NCBI GenBank assembly: GCA_949752735.1
Contig: OX457041.1
Span: 22,449,617 to 22,513,616 of the forward strand
Direction: 5' to 3'
DNA length: 64,000 nucleotides
From: Lumbricus terrestris
Lineage: Eukaryota > Annelida > Clitellata > Crassiclitellata > Lumbricidae
In this document: positions 22,239-33,086 of the stretch, piece after piece
Position numbering within the stretch: position 1 is the stretch's first letter
Layout: each line of letters starts with the position of its first letter
Translations under genes and position numbers: made by a program
Notes under the pieces: model-generated
What the model was told of the DNA's origin: nothing
The model's input: only the letters and a program-made list of their open reading frames with translations
Database searches by the model: none

Positions 22239-23287
22239 TGTAGCGGTTGAATGCTTCTTGCCAAACAAAACCTATTAAACAATGCTATGTATAATGATTA
22301 ATGTAGGTAAGAATTAGGCTAGACAATATGTGGCGTATTGTAGATTATAATTAATATTACTTGTGGCATTAAGTTAGATAATAATAATAGCGCTACAACA
22401 ATTCCTGAACATGCGCTACAACAATTGACTCAACATTACGGAGCGGCGGAAAGCAGCGTTAACGAAAGCAGACGGTAAACATGTTACCAGACGACAGTTA
22501 GTCATCGATGGAGCTGAGCAAGGCGAGGGTCGGAAAGATATTTCGAGCGATGGCGTCTGTCGGCAAATACGGAGCCATTCGTTGGTAATTCGAATATCTG
22601 GAACTTGATTTATGGGTGTGGAAAGCGACACGTTGTCGACTTGTCCCACTGTCGAACTTTGAGACGTTTGAAACGAAGTTCCGAGGCGAAGCGAGTGAAC
22701 TGTGCGAAGCAGTGTGACTCTTGGCGACGATTTGCGAATCGGTCGAACGTTGAAGTTGGGATCGAACTCTGAAGCGATCCGTGGTGAAACATTTGCAGCA
22801 AGACGAGGAGGAAGAATCGGTTGAGCGACGGGTGAATTCCTATGCTCGACGAAATCCGAGGAAGAAGGAGAAACACGCTGGGTTACTGTTTCAAGCTACA
22901 GTACCCATCGACCAAGCAAACTACCGAGAGATCTGGACTGACGGCAATTGAGAAGATCGCGACCTTCTTCAACTTTCCCTTCAATCCATTCCCGCGGAAG
23001 TGAAAAGCATTTCTACATCCACCAGAAAGGACGATGTGGAAAGATAAGAAATAAACATAATATTATTATAATTAATACGCCACAAATAGGTAGATAAGAT
23101 TCTTTTCTTTGAATTGCATTTATTGATTGAAATGTTATTTTATATTATATCTTTATATGAATCACAGTCTCATTTGTTCTAGGTCGTAGGTTGCTATTAT
23201 ACCATTATTCACCCAACAGCCTCTGAGCATAAAGTTCACCCTTAATATTCTAGACTTAATAAATCCTGAATATAGGGGGTAGTGACA
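22239..23287 (+). repeat. 3' LTR, 1,049 bp
   Basis: Copy of 16351-17399. It follows a polypurine tract and precedes the GCTCT duplication at 23288-23292. Confidence 0.95.
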
Positions 23288-23309
23288 GCTCTATTGTTCT
23301 CAAAGCAAT

Positions 23310-24290
23310 GGTCCTAAAAAAATGTCATAATAGGCTTTTGCGTTGAGTTCTATGACTTTATACGCATTGAATGGGAGCTGATGGTACAACCGATGGACAC
23401 AATACGTATACAAGTCTATAGTAGGCCTAAGCAATTGAGCGTCAGAGACATGCAAAGTTTTGAAGACTTCAACCCATATGTTGACCGAAAAAATTACCTC
23501 TAAAATCTGGATGCATGGCGTATAGCCTATAGTTGCAGAAATGAATTCTGCCGGTAAGCTCATCCGCAGGCACCCAGAATTAAAAGAAAGTTTTCATTTA
23601 TAAGTTCATTACATTTATACATTCAAAGAAGAAAATGTAACTACATGTAGCCTATGTATTTATATGTATGTTCTGCAAAAACTTCTGATCCACGAGACAG
23701 AAATTTTCCATCTATGCTTCTTCGTACCCTAGATAAAACATAGGGAAATGGGTCGCGATCCCAGAATAGTACAACTGACCCCTTACCGAGTTATGAACAT
23801 TTGTAATTTCGATGCGATAGTTAACGCTGCATTTAAGACGCGATTTTTCCCGGTCGATTTTCAATGAACCCATCGCTTTTCGACGTCATCACTTGACCTC
23901 ATTTTTTATTAGCTTTACTTAATATGAACTATTGATCGAAAGTTAGGACAAGATAGTAACAATGGATTCCAGTACCGGTAATTAATATCCTACCGTATCG
24001 TACGTATGTATCTGGACATTATTTGGGACGGGCGGGTTTAGGCAAAAGAACCAAAATTCACCGTATGTAGGCCTATACCCCAGAAGGGTGGTGAACCTGC
24101 CCAGCAGGGACGGGTTGAGTTGGGATCAGGAAAAAAACAGAAGGGTGGTGAAGCCGCCCCACAAAAGCGGGTGGGAGCTGGGTTAGGGGCGAAGGCCCTA
24201 ATTGACACGGGCCACGCCGGGCACCCCAGAGTTGTGCCGTGTTGGGGCCGCGATGGAAGAGGGTGGGGTGAGAAGGGCGAAGTGGGATCG
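23310..24290. other. Intron 5 of gene A, distal part with G-rich block
   Basis: 23310-24000 shows nothing recognisable. 24020-24290 is a G-rich block (GGGTGGTGAAGCCGCCCCAC and similar) related in opposite orientation to the C-rich Helitron-like block at 27250-27400; shared text includes GGAAGAGGG and CCCTCTTCC. Confidence 0.45.
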
Positions 24291-24295
24291 GGAAA

Positions 24296-24314
24296 TGATA
24301 ATAATAATAATAAT

Positions 24315-24407
<93 letters not shown>

Positions 24408-24504
24408 AAGAGTAGTGGTGGTGGTGGTGGTGGTGGTGGTGGTGGTGGTGGTGGTGGTGGTGGTGGTGGTGGTGGTGGTGGTGGTGGTAGTAGTAGTAGT
24501 AGTA

Positions 24505-24541
<37 letters not shown>

Positions 24542-24573
24542 GAACAACAACAACAACAACAACAACAATAATG
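24296..24573. repeat. Trinucleotide microsatellite mosaic
   Basis: Consecutive blocks of (AAT)n, (AAG)n, (GTG)n, (GTA)n, (AAT)n and (AAC)n share one phase. Each block differs from the next by point changes. Poly-Asn, poly-Lys, poly-Gly and poly-Ser frames are artefacts. Confidence 0.95.
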
Positions 24574-24773
24574 GATGATTGAGGGACTAGTTAATTAACC
24601 AAATCAAGTGATTTGGGAACATGGGTTATGGCATAGGGTAAAAGTGTTTAGGATTTGTTGGTGGCTACGTGGGCAAGAGCAATCTGAACAGTTGGAAGCC
24701 TGTGTTTCGGTTGAGAAGAGGCGATGTCGAAAATGTAATAACAGTAGTCAAATTTGCTGTCTTTCACCTTCAG

Positions 24774-24977
24774 TTACTACTTTGAACGGAGCAATGCCAA
24801 AGTTGAGGATTACACTAATCCTATGTATTTCTCCAACTTGGCAAAGATGATCGGTGTTGTTAAAACGACGGTCGCAAAGACTCAGTTTCCGAAAGTTGCA
24901 CTATGGATCGGTGAAACAAGCAGTGCTTACAATCCTGGAACTCCCAACGTATCAGACAGATTCGTCGCAGGATTCTT
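24774..24977 (+). CDS. HPSE: Heparanase A exon 6: catalytic nucleophile GETSSAY
   Basis: The acceptor CACCTTCAG is at 24773 and the donor GTTAGT at 24978. It reads YYFERSNAKVEDYTNP, then VALWIGETSSAY and SDRFVAGF, aligning with HHYYLNG, KVWLGETSSAYGGG and SDTFAAGF of human heparanase. The Glu of GETSSAY (codon 24913-24915, residue 301) corresponds to nucleophile Glu343. Phase 2 at both ends; TT plus G of exon 7 makes Leu, giving [11 protein letters not shown], very close to human FMWLDKLGLSA. Confidence 0.9.
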
Positions 24978-25429
24978 GTTAGTTCTGTTGAAAATGATTA
25001 TTCTGCTAACTTCTTTGATTGTGAATTTGAAAATATTTTGCATTGTCTTCTGTTTCAACAATTCCATTTTGGAGGTTCTTATTTTATGTCAAGACTTTTC
25101 TGGATATACTTCTAAGGTTTTTAAATTTTCCAATTTAGTTTTTGTCATAGTTTTTTTAAATCTGTTATAGTTTCAGTTTTAATTCAATTCTGTATATATT
25201 CAACCGAAGTAATTAAACATCTTTGTTTAAAATTCTTTCTGCCATGCTACTAAGATAAAATATGCTACAGTTTTAGGCTTCTTAAACTTACCCAGATTAG
25301 ATCCTTTCAGATGTGTAGGCCTAACTGAATCATGCATCGACTTGTAAAATAATCATCAATTACCTATAGCCTATTCCGCTTAAATGTCACTTTCAATTAG
25401 GCTCAGATATCCACTCGCACTTCACTAGA

Positions 25430-25630
25430 AACGTCAAATGCTATCGCCCAATAGGCCTATTTGCTCACACCAGCTCTCGAAAGTTCTCAGTAAAATTCAG
25501 CCTACTGTCTCCGCTATCTGGAATAACACTTTATTGAATATCAAACAGGCTCCTAACCTGCAGGCCCTATTCATAAAAAAAAAACTGTTGCGCGAACATT
25601 TAGTAAGTGGTTACACAGTTAGCTAACACT
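25430..25630 (+). mobile_element. Non-LTR retrotransposon C-terminal relic
   Basis: The frame from 25438 reads VSAIWNNTLLNIKQAPNLQALFIKKKL, like the LWNSLPxxIKxAxNLxxFKxxLK ending of ORF2 proteins. The TAA stop is at 25624. Confidence 0.5.
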
Positions 25631-26315
25631 TCTTTTTGTTCTTTGTTTTCGTTTATGAACTAGCTAGTCGTTTGCGTTTGTGACTTGTTTTGTTTGTGAC
25701 TTGTATAATATTATCTCGTAAACTGTTAACTGTAAGCGAACCGTAAACATAAACTTTGCCTTCAAGGTTTGACCTGCGTTGCCATCACAATGTACTCAAT
25801 TTATGTTCAATAGGTGCCATAACAGCGAGATGTTAATTATCCCTATTGGGTCTCCCTTTTGTTACCATTTCCTTTTCTACATTTTTAAGAAGTGCCTTAC
25901 CTTGAAGTGATTTTTAAAATGATTAATCTATTAACATAACATACCAACGTTTCAGTAAAAAATAAATTACTTTCAGTTTTGGTCAGCATAAAGAACAATG
26001 ATGCATAGATCCACATATTTAATTATATAGATAAATATACATAAATATACATACTGTAAACATGTAAAAATGCGCACATGCACACTTATGTGGATACACA
26101 CACACACACGTATAGTCGTATATGCATAAATCTACATGTGCACAAATACATACTGTTAAACGTACCAGGTACATCAACACATACAGTCATACATATGCTA
26201 CATACATACTAGTATCCGAAATTTATGTCTAGTACACGATGAATTAAATCATAGGCGTGTTGTGTATAATCAGGATATCGTTGGCATGAACCATAGATTG
26301 TGTAGTATTTTGCAG
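25631..26315. other. Intron 6 of gene A, distal part
   Basis: AT-rich. A stretch of ATACATAAATATACATAC and CACACA words (26030-26210) is simple-sequence-like. No gene is seen. Confidence 0.5.
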
Positions 26316-26427
26316 GTGGATGGAAAAGTTAGGTCTCTCGGCTGCAATGGGAATCAAAGTTGTGATGCGACAAACATTTTGTGGCGATAACTATGCGTTG
26401 ATAAACACAGTCTTGGACCCTAATCCA
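26316..26427 (+). CDS. HPSE: Heparanase A exon 7: MGIKVVMRQ
   Basis: The acceptor TTTTGCAG is at 26315 and the donor GTAAGG at 26428, phase 0. It reads [19 protein letters not shown], then [13 protein letters not shown], aligned with human LGLSARMGIEVVMRQ..NYHLVDENFDPLP. This is the end of the TIM-barrel part. FCGDNYAL replaces human FFGAGNYHL. Confidence 0.9.
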
Positions 26428-26512
26428 GTAAGGTTTTTCCAGTATTGTCTTGTAAGATTCAAAGCATCTTACATTAACCTAAACAAATTTGTGTATGATT
26501 TTCTAGTGTGAC

Positions 26513-26660
26513 CAAGGCTGTAGCTGGGGGGGGGTGTTTTGGGTGTTTGAACACCCCCGAAATGGAAAATATGAAAAATAATAGAATGCATTTACTAGCA
26601 CATGATGTAAAACCATTAAATAAAACCATGAAAACACCCCCACAAATGAAAAACAAAAAA
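26513..26660. mobile_element. Truncated hAT-like MITE
   Basis: It starts CAAGGCTGTAGCTGG and contains GGTGTTTGAACACCCCC and AAAACCATGAAAACACCCCC, the same family as 30876-31098 in opposite orientation. The second terminus is missing. Confidence 0.6.
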
Positions 26661-27152
26661 TAGAATGGATTTAAGGAGACCTGTGCTTATTAACTGGTGC
26701 TGTATCAAAAATCAAGTCCTTAATAACCAATTATATGGCGGTTCTATCCCTTCCGGTGTCCAATCAGAATCCCGGAGGTTAAACCGAGGCAGTGGCATTG
26801 TGCTACAGTGGCAATCAGTTATGAGAGTGATTGTGTGGTGGTGCAGTAGAATCATTGCAGCGTAGATTATAATTATCAGGTTGTGTTATCATGAGGTACC
26901 TTTCTAAATTCGAGGTAAACTTATTGTCTGTGTCTTTGACATTGTATTTTGAAATATGCAATTGGTTAAAAAGGGGGATTTTGGGGGGGGGAGAGTACAA
27001 CTATGGAATGATGGAAGAACTGGCTGGAAACCGCCAGAGACGATTTGAGATGCCTGGGGATGTGGAACGAGGCCGAGGATCTGGCAACTGCCAGAGATGA
27101 GTGGAGGAAAGACACTTTCTGATGTGCAGACCTGCATCACTTGCATGGGAAG

Positions 27153-27211
27153 GACTAATCACTAAGTTAGTAGTGTCAGGGAAAGACTAATCACTAAGTT
27201 AGTAGTGTCAG
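27153..27211. repeat. Short tandem duplication (32-bp unit, two copies)
   Basis: The word ACTAATCACTAAGTTAGTAG and its continuation occur twice at a 32-bp offset in intron 7. No function is apparent. Confidence 0.8.
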
Positions 27212-27246
27212 AGGTGTTTGGTGCATATATTTTGTCATTATATTAC

Positions 27247-27420
27247 ACTTGCTGAGGTACCCGGCATTTCCCCGCCACGCCTCACTCCGCTCCCACTCCG
27301 CCATTCTCACCCGTGGCCCCTCCCTCTTCCATCGCGGCTTCAACCCGGCCCCATCCCACTCCTGTGGCTCGCACGCCGCCCCACACAGAGAGTATTCGTG
27401 CAAAGTGTGGGAGCAATCTC
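27247..27420 (-). mobile_element. Decayed Helitron-like fragment
   Basis: It starts near CTGAGGTACCCGGCATTTCC, resembling the minus-strand 3' ends at 2012 and 53526, then runs into a C-rich body. The terminal CTAG is altered, so the assignment is weak. Confidence 0.35.
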
Positions 27421-27535
27421 TCAAGTGGATTGAAAGTTTTTGTGGAATATTGTTACATACATATAGGCTACATGCATGCATCCATACTTTTCTTCAGATA
27501 TATTTAGATTACGCTAAATTGGTTTGTTGTTGCAG

Positions 27536-27657
27536 GACTACTGGATTTCCTGGTTGCATAAGCAATTAGTTGGTCGTTGGGTGTTCGATGTGACAGTGAC
27601 TGCATCTGGTGCAGTAAATGCAACCAGAGTCTATGCACACTGCACAAATACAAAAGC
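27536..27657 (+). CDS. HPSE: Heparanase A exon 8: DYW and start of C-terminal domain
   Basis: The acceptor TTGTTGCAG is at 27535 and the donor GTAAGC at 27658, phase 2. It reads DYWISWLHKQLVG, then TRVYAHCTNT, matching human DYWLSLLFKKLVG and LRVYLHCTNT. NAT is a possible N-glycosylation site. Confidence 0.9.
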
Positions 27658-28661
27658 GTAAGCCTCACGTCTGATAAAAATTTTTCCTATTCGTTTGGAA
27701 AGACCTTTGGGGTGGTTAGGCGTACGTAAGGATTGAGTGAGGCTATTATTCTCAGGACATTTGATTACAAATCATAACATTAAACCTAAGCCGGAAATAG
27801 AAATACAATGCTTGACAAAGCAAGAGAAACTCTCTAAAACTGCATGAGGCATTATATCAGTTTTGTAGTTAAATGCAAATATTCGTGTTACTGATATGTT
27901 CTAAACTGTTGCTTAGTTTAAAAGAGAATTAAACAAAGCAAAAATTTAAAACTTGGATGAGCTGGACTAGAACTCAAGATAAGTTTAAGAAACAATAGTG
28001 AACAAAATAAGGAATTGGGGCAATTAGGATTCACCATTATGCTCCTTATATTGCGGTCTTTATGATCCATATCCAGAACTTGGTCTTAAAATGAGACATT
28101 GTAATAATATGTTCTTCAACAAAGCTCATAGAAATCTGTCTTCAGTGTATGGATTGTTTTACAATTTTCCGAGTTCAGGAAGACTGCAATCCATCCTGCG
28201 CTCACAAAGCCGTGAACTTGAAAGTATGACTCCCTAAATAAGCAATTTTTCATAGACCTACTCTTGAAACGTTGAGACTAACAGATACATGTAGGAGGAT
28301 AATTACAGGCCATATATGTTACACCATAAGTGACTATATCCAAAACTCAACTACATATTTAAGGGTTTTGTATTTAATTGCCTTAATGAAATCTGATTTC
28401 TTACACAACTGCCAAGCGAAACTACATATAAAGCTTGTTTAGTACCCAGTATTTTGCTTTTGTTTCTTTGTCTATATGCCTTTTTTCACCTGAAACTTAT
28501 CTGATTGTGGCATGCATGACATATTATTTGATTCTACTTAGAAATAACCATCTTTTGATGATCATATGCGGTGCATTTCTTCATTGCTGCCATTTAAAAT
28601 TTCAAGCTAGATTACTTTAGAATATTATAAAATTTACTGAAAAGTATTTGTTTAATTGTAG
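27658..28661. other. Intron 8 of gene A
   Basis: About 1 kb of AT-rich sequence with no recognisable gene or mobile element. Confidence 0.6.
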
Positions 28662-28814
28662 ATTCCAGTATACGTCTGGTGCTCTTACAGTCTTTGCACT
28701 CAATATTAACCACAATCTCACACAGATACTGAGATTTACAGGACCCTTAGCCATGCAGGTCATTGATGTCTATCTGTTGACACCTGATGATGGTCCAGAG
28801 GGCAATCTGTCCAA
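28662..28814 (+). CDS. HPSE: Heparanase A exon 9: C-terminal beta domain
   Basis: The acceptor TTAATTGTAG is at 28661 and the donor GTATGT at 28815, phase 2. It reads GALTVFALNINHNLTQILRF, then VIDVYLLTPDDGPEGNLSK, matching human DLTLYAINLHNVTKYLRL and KYLLRPLGPHGLLSK. Reading through the donor would add a short tail ending at a stop at 28840-28842, a possible retained-intron form. NLT is a glycosylation sequon. Confidence 0.88.
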
Positions 28815-28847
28815 GTATGTTCTGAGCATCAAGTTACTCTAAAAAGA

Positions 28848-30170
28848 ATAACCTTTATGCATTATGCTCGCCTCATTCCCCGCATTCCTAAATATGCCCC
28901 GTCTCTGCTTATATGCGTGACGTTCTTCACTGTCTCCCTGTTGCACAGTGCATCTCCTACCGAATTGCTGCACTTGTTTGGCGATGCCGTCTTTCTTGTG
29001 CTCCATCGTACTTGTTTAGCCTTTGTCGACCTGTCTCAGACCTTGCAACCCGTCGAGCTCTTCGCTCTGCAGCAACGGGTGAGCTTTTGGTTTCGCGAGC
29101 TCGCACTTCTATCAGACAGCGCCGAGTCATTTCTGTTGTGGGTCCCGTTATCTGGAATGGCCTACCACTAGCCTTGCGACTTATGCCTAGGCTAAATTCC
29201 CCTGCATTTTTTAAAGTATCTCAAATCCTACTTTTTTAGCTGTTGCTGGGCTGGGAGCGCCTCTGAGTAGGTTTCTTGAAGAGGCGCTATATAAATTCTC
29301 GAAATTAATGAATAAAATAAATATTTCATAGTATTATAACGACAATGAGAGCGACTAGGCGCTTGTGTCTATCATTGCACGGTTATGATTACCGTGCATG
29401 GTTATTAGGCTATCGTTCTCGGTTTTGAACGCGCGCGGTTTTGAAAATTATAAGCGGTTTTGTGAGCGCAGTTTGAGTACGTGATTTTGACCGGATATAA
29501 AGTCTCCTCCGGATATAGCCTAAAGACTACCACAAAAGAGAGTTTTCCCTGGCTGAAACCCTGTGTTGGAAGATATTTTCATGTAGGCTATAGGCCCTAT
29601 AAGCTGTTTGAGCCGGTGTCGCGTGACAAAGTCTCTCCCTCGGAGATTTTATTTCGAAACAGATCCTCTCCTGCGGATTTCTTCCAGAATAAATTCGCCC
29701 CCGGAGACTATATATACTGAAATTAAGTCTCCGGGGGAAGAATATTTCCTCCGTCGACGAAATAAAATCTCCCCCCGTTCAGCGTGATTTGGGCTACAGT
29801 TGCATTAGGCTACGTGTATAGATGAACTGCTTAAACGGTTAGTTTAAGTTGCAAAATTATTTAACAAGAAAATATATAGACTTTTATATATGAAAATATC
29901 TTCCAACACAGGGTTTCAGCCAGGGAAAACTCTCTTTTGTGGTACTCTTAATATCCGGAGGAGACTTTATGTCCGGTCAAAATCACGCACTCAAACAGCG
30001 CTCACAAAGCCGTTGAGGCCTAGCTGTTTTCAAGACCGCGCGCGTTCAAAACCGCGCAAGATAATAACCACAGTGATCATAACCGTGCAATGATAGACAC
30101 AAGCACTTATAGTCGCTCTCTTTTTCGTAATAATACTATGAAATATTTCTTTTAATGCATAAAGGTTATA
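28848..30170. repeat. Foldback element with long arms, interrupted by a CR1-like insertion
   Basis: ATAACCTTTATGCATT at 28848 pairs with AATGCATAAAGGTTAT ending at 30170. After the insertion the left arm resumes (29322-29620) and pairs with 29885-30150 over nearly 300 bp, including CACAAAAGAGAGTTTTCC and CTGTGTTGGAAGATATTTTC. The loop has TCTCC/GGAGA words. No ORF is recognised. Confidence 0.75.
28862..29322 (+). mobile_element. CR1-like non-LTR retrotransposon, 5' truncated
   Basis: In mixed frames it reads MRDVLHCLPVAQCISYRIAA, RSAATGELLVSRARTSIRQR, ISVVGPVIWNGLPLALR and FFKVSQILLF, the C-terminal end of a CR1-like RT protein. The 3' tail GGGAGCGCCTCTGAGTAG..GAGGCGCTATATAAATTC follows. It splits the left arm of the foldback element. 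Confidence 0.75.
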
Positions 30171-30479
30171 CGAAATTGTCTTTCAAAGTTCTACAACTGT
30201 AACTGGTAAACGTACTATATGGACGGCCTATACTTTGAAATGTTTTTAAAGAGGCTGTCAATTATTGTTAAATGACTACACTTGACACTTTCGCATAGGC
30301 TATAATGCTATATCATATTACGTGCATTTTCAGTGTGTCTTCGTTTTAGCTGTTATTTCTTTTCGAAACGTAAAACCATCAACCACAAGAAGAGAGCCGC
30401 CCCTTGCACCCTTAACAAATAATCTAAAGGCATTTCTATGATTATATCCCCTATGAAACACTCTGTTATAATAACAAGC

Positions 30480-30660
30480 TCTTGGCCAACTCTCTCTCTC
30501 TCTCCTTCAGACTCGTATTAATCCCTCTCTGGGGAGGGGTCAGCCACTTGGATCTTCCTCTTCCACTGGTTCCTGTCGCCAGTGTCCTCCTTCTTCAGCT
30601 TCAGCATTTTCAGGTCCTGTGTATCTCTGTAGCTCTTGGTCAACTGCGTTTATATAATTA
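30480..30660 (-). mobile_element. Possible RT C-terminal fragment
   Basis: On the minus strand a short stretch reads like DRNQWKRKIQVADPS, reminiscent of C-terminal ends of some non-LTR RT proteins. There is little else to support it. Confidence 0.3.
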
Positions 30661-30875
30661 TATTATAGGAACTTCGAATAAGCCTAAGCTGCTATGCACG
30701 AGCTCGCCACAAGTAGCAGTGGATCCTTCGAAGTCCGGATCTCTGATGATGCTTTCTTCTATCTATTTATTTATTTTTCTATAATAATTTTCATTATCCT
30801 TTCAAATGCTATTTTCAAACGAATGTAACGATATCGAACTTGAACAGAAAAGCAAGCAAGTACGGTTATGATCGC

Positions 30876-31098
30876 CAAGGCCGTAGCCAGGATTTGATAT
30901 CGGGGGTGTTTCACTCGCCAATTTCCCTTCCTAAAAACCTGATGACCTTTTTTAGTCATCCGGCATATTTCGGGGGGTGTTTTCATGGTTTTATTTCATG
31001 GTGTTTACATCATGTGCTCGTAAATGCATCATATTGTTTTTCACGTTTTCCATGGGGGGTGTTCAAACACTCAAAACACCCCCCTAGCTACGGCCTTG
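30876..31098. mobile_element. hAT-like MITE, 223 bp, perfect 8-bp TSD
   Basis: The ends CAAGGCCGTAGCCAGG and CTAGCTACGGCCTTG are inverted and flanked by ATGATCGC at 30868-30875 and 31099-31106. The palindromic core GATGACCTTTTTTAGTCATC is at 30941-30960. Non-autonomous. Confidence 0.88.
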
Positions 31099-31106
31099 AT
31101 GATCGC

Positions 31107-31855
31107 CTCGATCAGTTGTGATCGTGCGCGGTTTTGATATTAAACCGTCTGAGGCAAAGGTCAAGGCAAGACTTATATTTACTCCATACCAGTGATACCA
31201 CATGGAGATAACGGAAATCTTGGAGTGCAAAGAATTTCCAAGACACGCACTAGCAAGTGAAAATGCGATTTGGAACATCCTTGTCACATGCAGTTGATTT
31301 ATGGGAAATAACAAGGCCAAAAACTACCGGTATGTGGTGCTGGTTGAAACTCTATGAAGAACTACGGCAAAATGGGCTGCAGGATGTCCCTCGAAGTCTT
31401 TGATGTTCACCTTTTTAGCTTTAAGGAGAACGTGGGAGCATACTACAGGAGGCGCAAGGCGAGCGCTTCCATTATAGGATATAGGCCTATACTTTTGAAT
31501 GTCGCTACCAAGGACAATATAACGAGAGCATGATTGAAGACTACACATGGGTGGGGGCTGAATCATGAAAGTGAGTTACAGTATAACGGTAAATCTGCAA
31601 AAACTAAGCATTTCTAAATGTTTCGTATTTGTATCACTCTGGTCTTAATATACGTGTTACTTTAGATTCCATATATGTGATTTAGAGAATCTTCTAACCT
31701 AGTTTTTGCCTTTATGCCACTTGAAGAAAAAGAGGGATTTTCGTTCATTTTTTTGGAAAGAAGTAGACCTATATTTAGGAGCACGATTGTTCTTGAACCG
31801 GGTCACAAACGCAGAGTTTAAAAAACCCACCCATTTCCTATACTTGTATTGTATT
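31107..31855. other. Intron 9 of gene A, unassigned
   Basis: No gene is recognised. GTGCGCGGTTTTGAT at about 31124 echoes the foldback arm word near 29435 and may be a fragment of that family. Confidence 0.4.
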
Positions 31856-31857
31856 GT

Positions 31858-32400
31858 ATATACGCATTTATAAAGCGCCTCTTACACCCTAGCTATTCAG
31901 ATGCGCTCTCAGCGTGACAGCCCCGAGGAAATAAAAAGAATTCAAGTAGCGAGGGGCTGAAGATGATACCCCCAATAAGATCTTACTACGGATAGTGGGA
32001 AGGACGTCACACCACATTGAAGGGCCCACAATGGCAAAGGCGCGGTCTTGGGCCATAGCTGTCCTTGCCCTTGGAACCAAGAGATCAAGTCGATCAGCAG
32101 ATCGGAGAGGGTGGGACATGACTGAAGAGAGGGGTTTATGCATCAAGTCACAAAGGTATTTAGGAGCTTGTCCAGTTTTAGTTTTTGAAACTAAGAGCAG
32201 TACCTTGAATTGGATACGAGATGCAACAGGAAGCCAGTGAGGAATATCAGGCATGTAGTGATGTAGGTAGAAATGTGGGAGTAGCGAAGTAGACGAGCAA
32301 TGAGCCTGGCTGCCGAGTTCATAACTGATTGAATGGAGGATAAGCGAACTTTGGAAGGCCAGCAAATAGTGAGTTGCAGTAGTCATTCGACAACAGATAA
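31858..32400 (-). mobile_element. CR1-like non-LTR relic, minus strand
   Basis: The minus strand reads DIPHWLPVASRIQFKVLLLV, APKYLCDLM, RSADRLDLLVPRARTAM and FAIVGPSMWCDVLP, the ORF2 C-terminus, followed by the tail with GCGCATCTGAATAGC and GGCGCTTTATAAATGCG. It lies antisense in the last intron of gene A. Confidence 0.75.
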
Positions 32401-32902
32401 AAACAAGAACAATGGCTTTAAATACAGAAGAGGAAACAGATCTTGTGAGGCACAGGAAAGCATAGGTCAGCAGGAAATAACACTCATGGCCCCGGAGAAA
32501 AACTCGTGTTACAAAGTGTTATTGCACGTTGTCGTTCTTCTCTATCGAGATTCGAAATCAATTGCATTTATGAGGGAGTGTATTCCCAGTGTAATCGTAA
32601 TCGTAATCTCGAGACTTCTACAGCGCCCACAAAAGCCAAGTCGCGGGAACCAGCTTATTCACAGGCGCACAAACAAGTGAACAGAAGGTAACTAGGTATG
32701 CAAGTATATCATGTTTTAATGAATAGCACTAGCAAAGTAACTATAATTATGTCTTATTGCATTACACAGTAGCAAGATTTGGTGTAATAAGTCTGATGTT
32801 TAAAACTGGTTGTCAGCCTGTCAGGAATGACAGACTTTTGCTATAACGAAGAGCAGAGAGTACATTATTTTAAGGTGAATTGACTCTGCTTTTCATTAAC
32901 AG

Positions 32903-33086
32903 GTGGATTAGACTGAATGGTGAGCGGCTGGTGATGCCATCTGAGAGATCTATGCCTGTCCTGAAGCCAATCACTTTGCAACCTGGTGTACAGGTGAAAC
33001 TACCGCCTCTGACACTTGGATATTTTGTTTTTCGATTCGCACACATCAAACGGTGCAGTCAATTAACATGTTCCGAGATGTCATGA
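32903..33086 (+). CDS. HPSE: Heparanase A exon 10: C-terminus and stop
   Basis: The acceptor CATTAACAG is at 32902. G completes Lys with exon 9; the exon then reads WIRLNGERLVMPSERSMPVL and PPLTLGYFVFRFAHIKRC, matching human VQLNGLTLKMVDDQTLPPL and LPAFSYSFFVIRNAKVAAC. TGA is at 33084-33086. The final Cys corresponds to the human C-terminal Cys near the end; ten further residues follow before the stop. No AATAAA was seen in the next several hundred bases. Confidence 0.9.

Larger units (their letters stand above)
16351..23287 (+). mobile_element. Ty3/gypsy-type LTR retrotransposon, internally deleted
   Basis: A 6.9-kb element with 1,049-bp LTRs, a 5-bp target duplication GCTCT (16346-16350 and 23288-23292), a gag-protease ORF and a partial RT-RNase H ORF. 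No integrase is visible. RNase H ends 159 bp before the 3' LTR, with a purine-rich tract (GAAGGAGGGG) just before it. In Gmr1-like gypsy elements integrase precedes RT, so one deletion between 20694 and about 21180 could remove both integrase and the N-terminal half of RT. Two LTR differences mean a recent insertion; movement in trans or deletion after insertion are both possible. Confidence 0.9.
16109..23309. repeat. Foldback element with 17-bp tandem repeats, split by the LTR retrotransposon
   Basis: The left arm 16109-16150 (ATTGCTTTGAGAACAGTAG and following) is the near-perfect inverted partner of 16325-16350 joined to 23288-23309. Between the arms is a degenerate tandem of GGCCCACTACCGGACCT (16150-16325). 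Removing the retrotransposon and one copy of its GCTCT duplication restores a foldback of about 260 bp. Short repeat arrays inside an inverted frame fit the TU-like layout seen elsewhere here. Confidence 0.75.

Noticed and set aside
24120..24582. Poly-Asn/Lys/Gly/Ser frames
   Set aside because: Translation of the trinucleotide microsatellite mosaic; no flanking gene structure.
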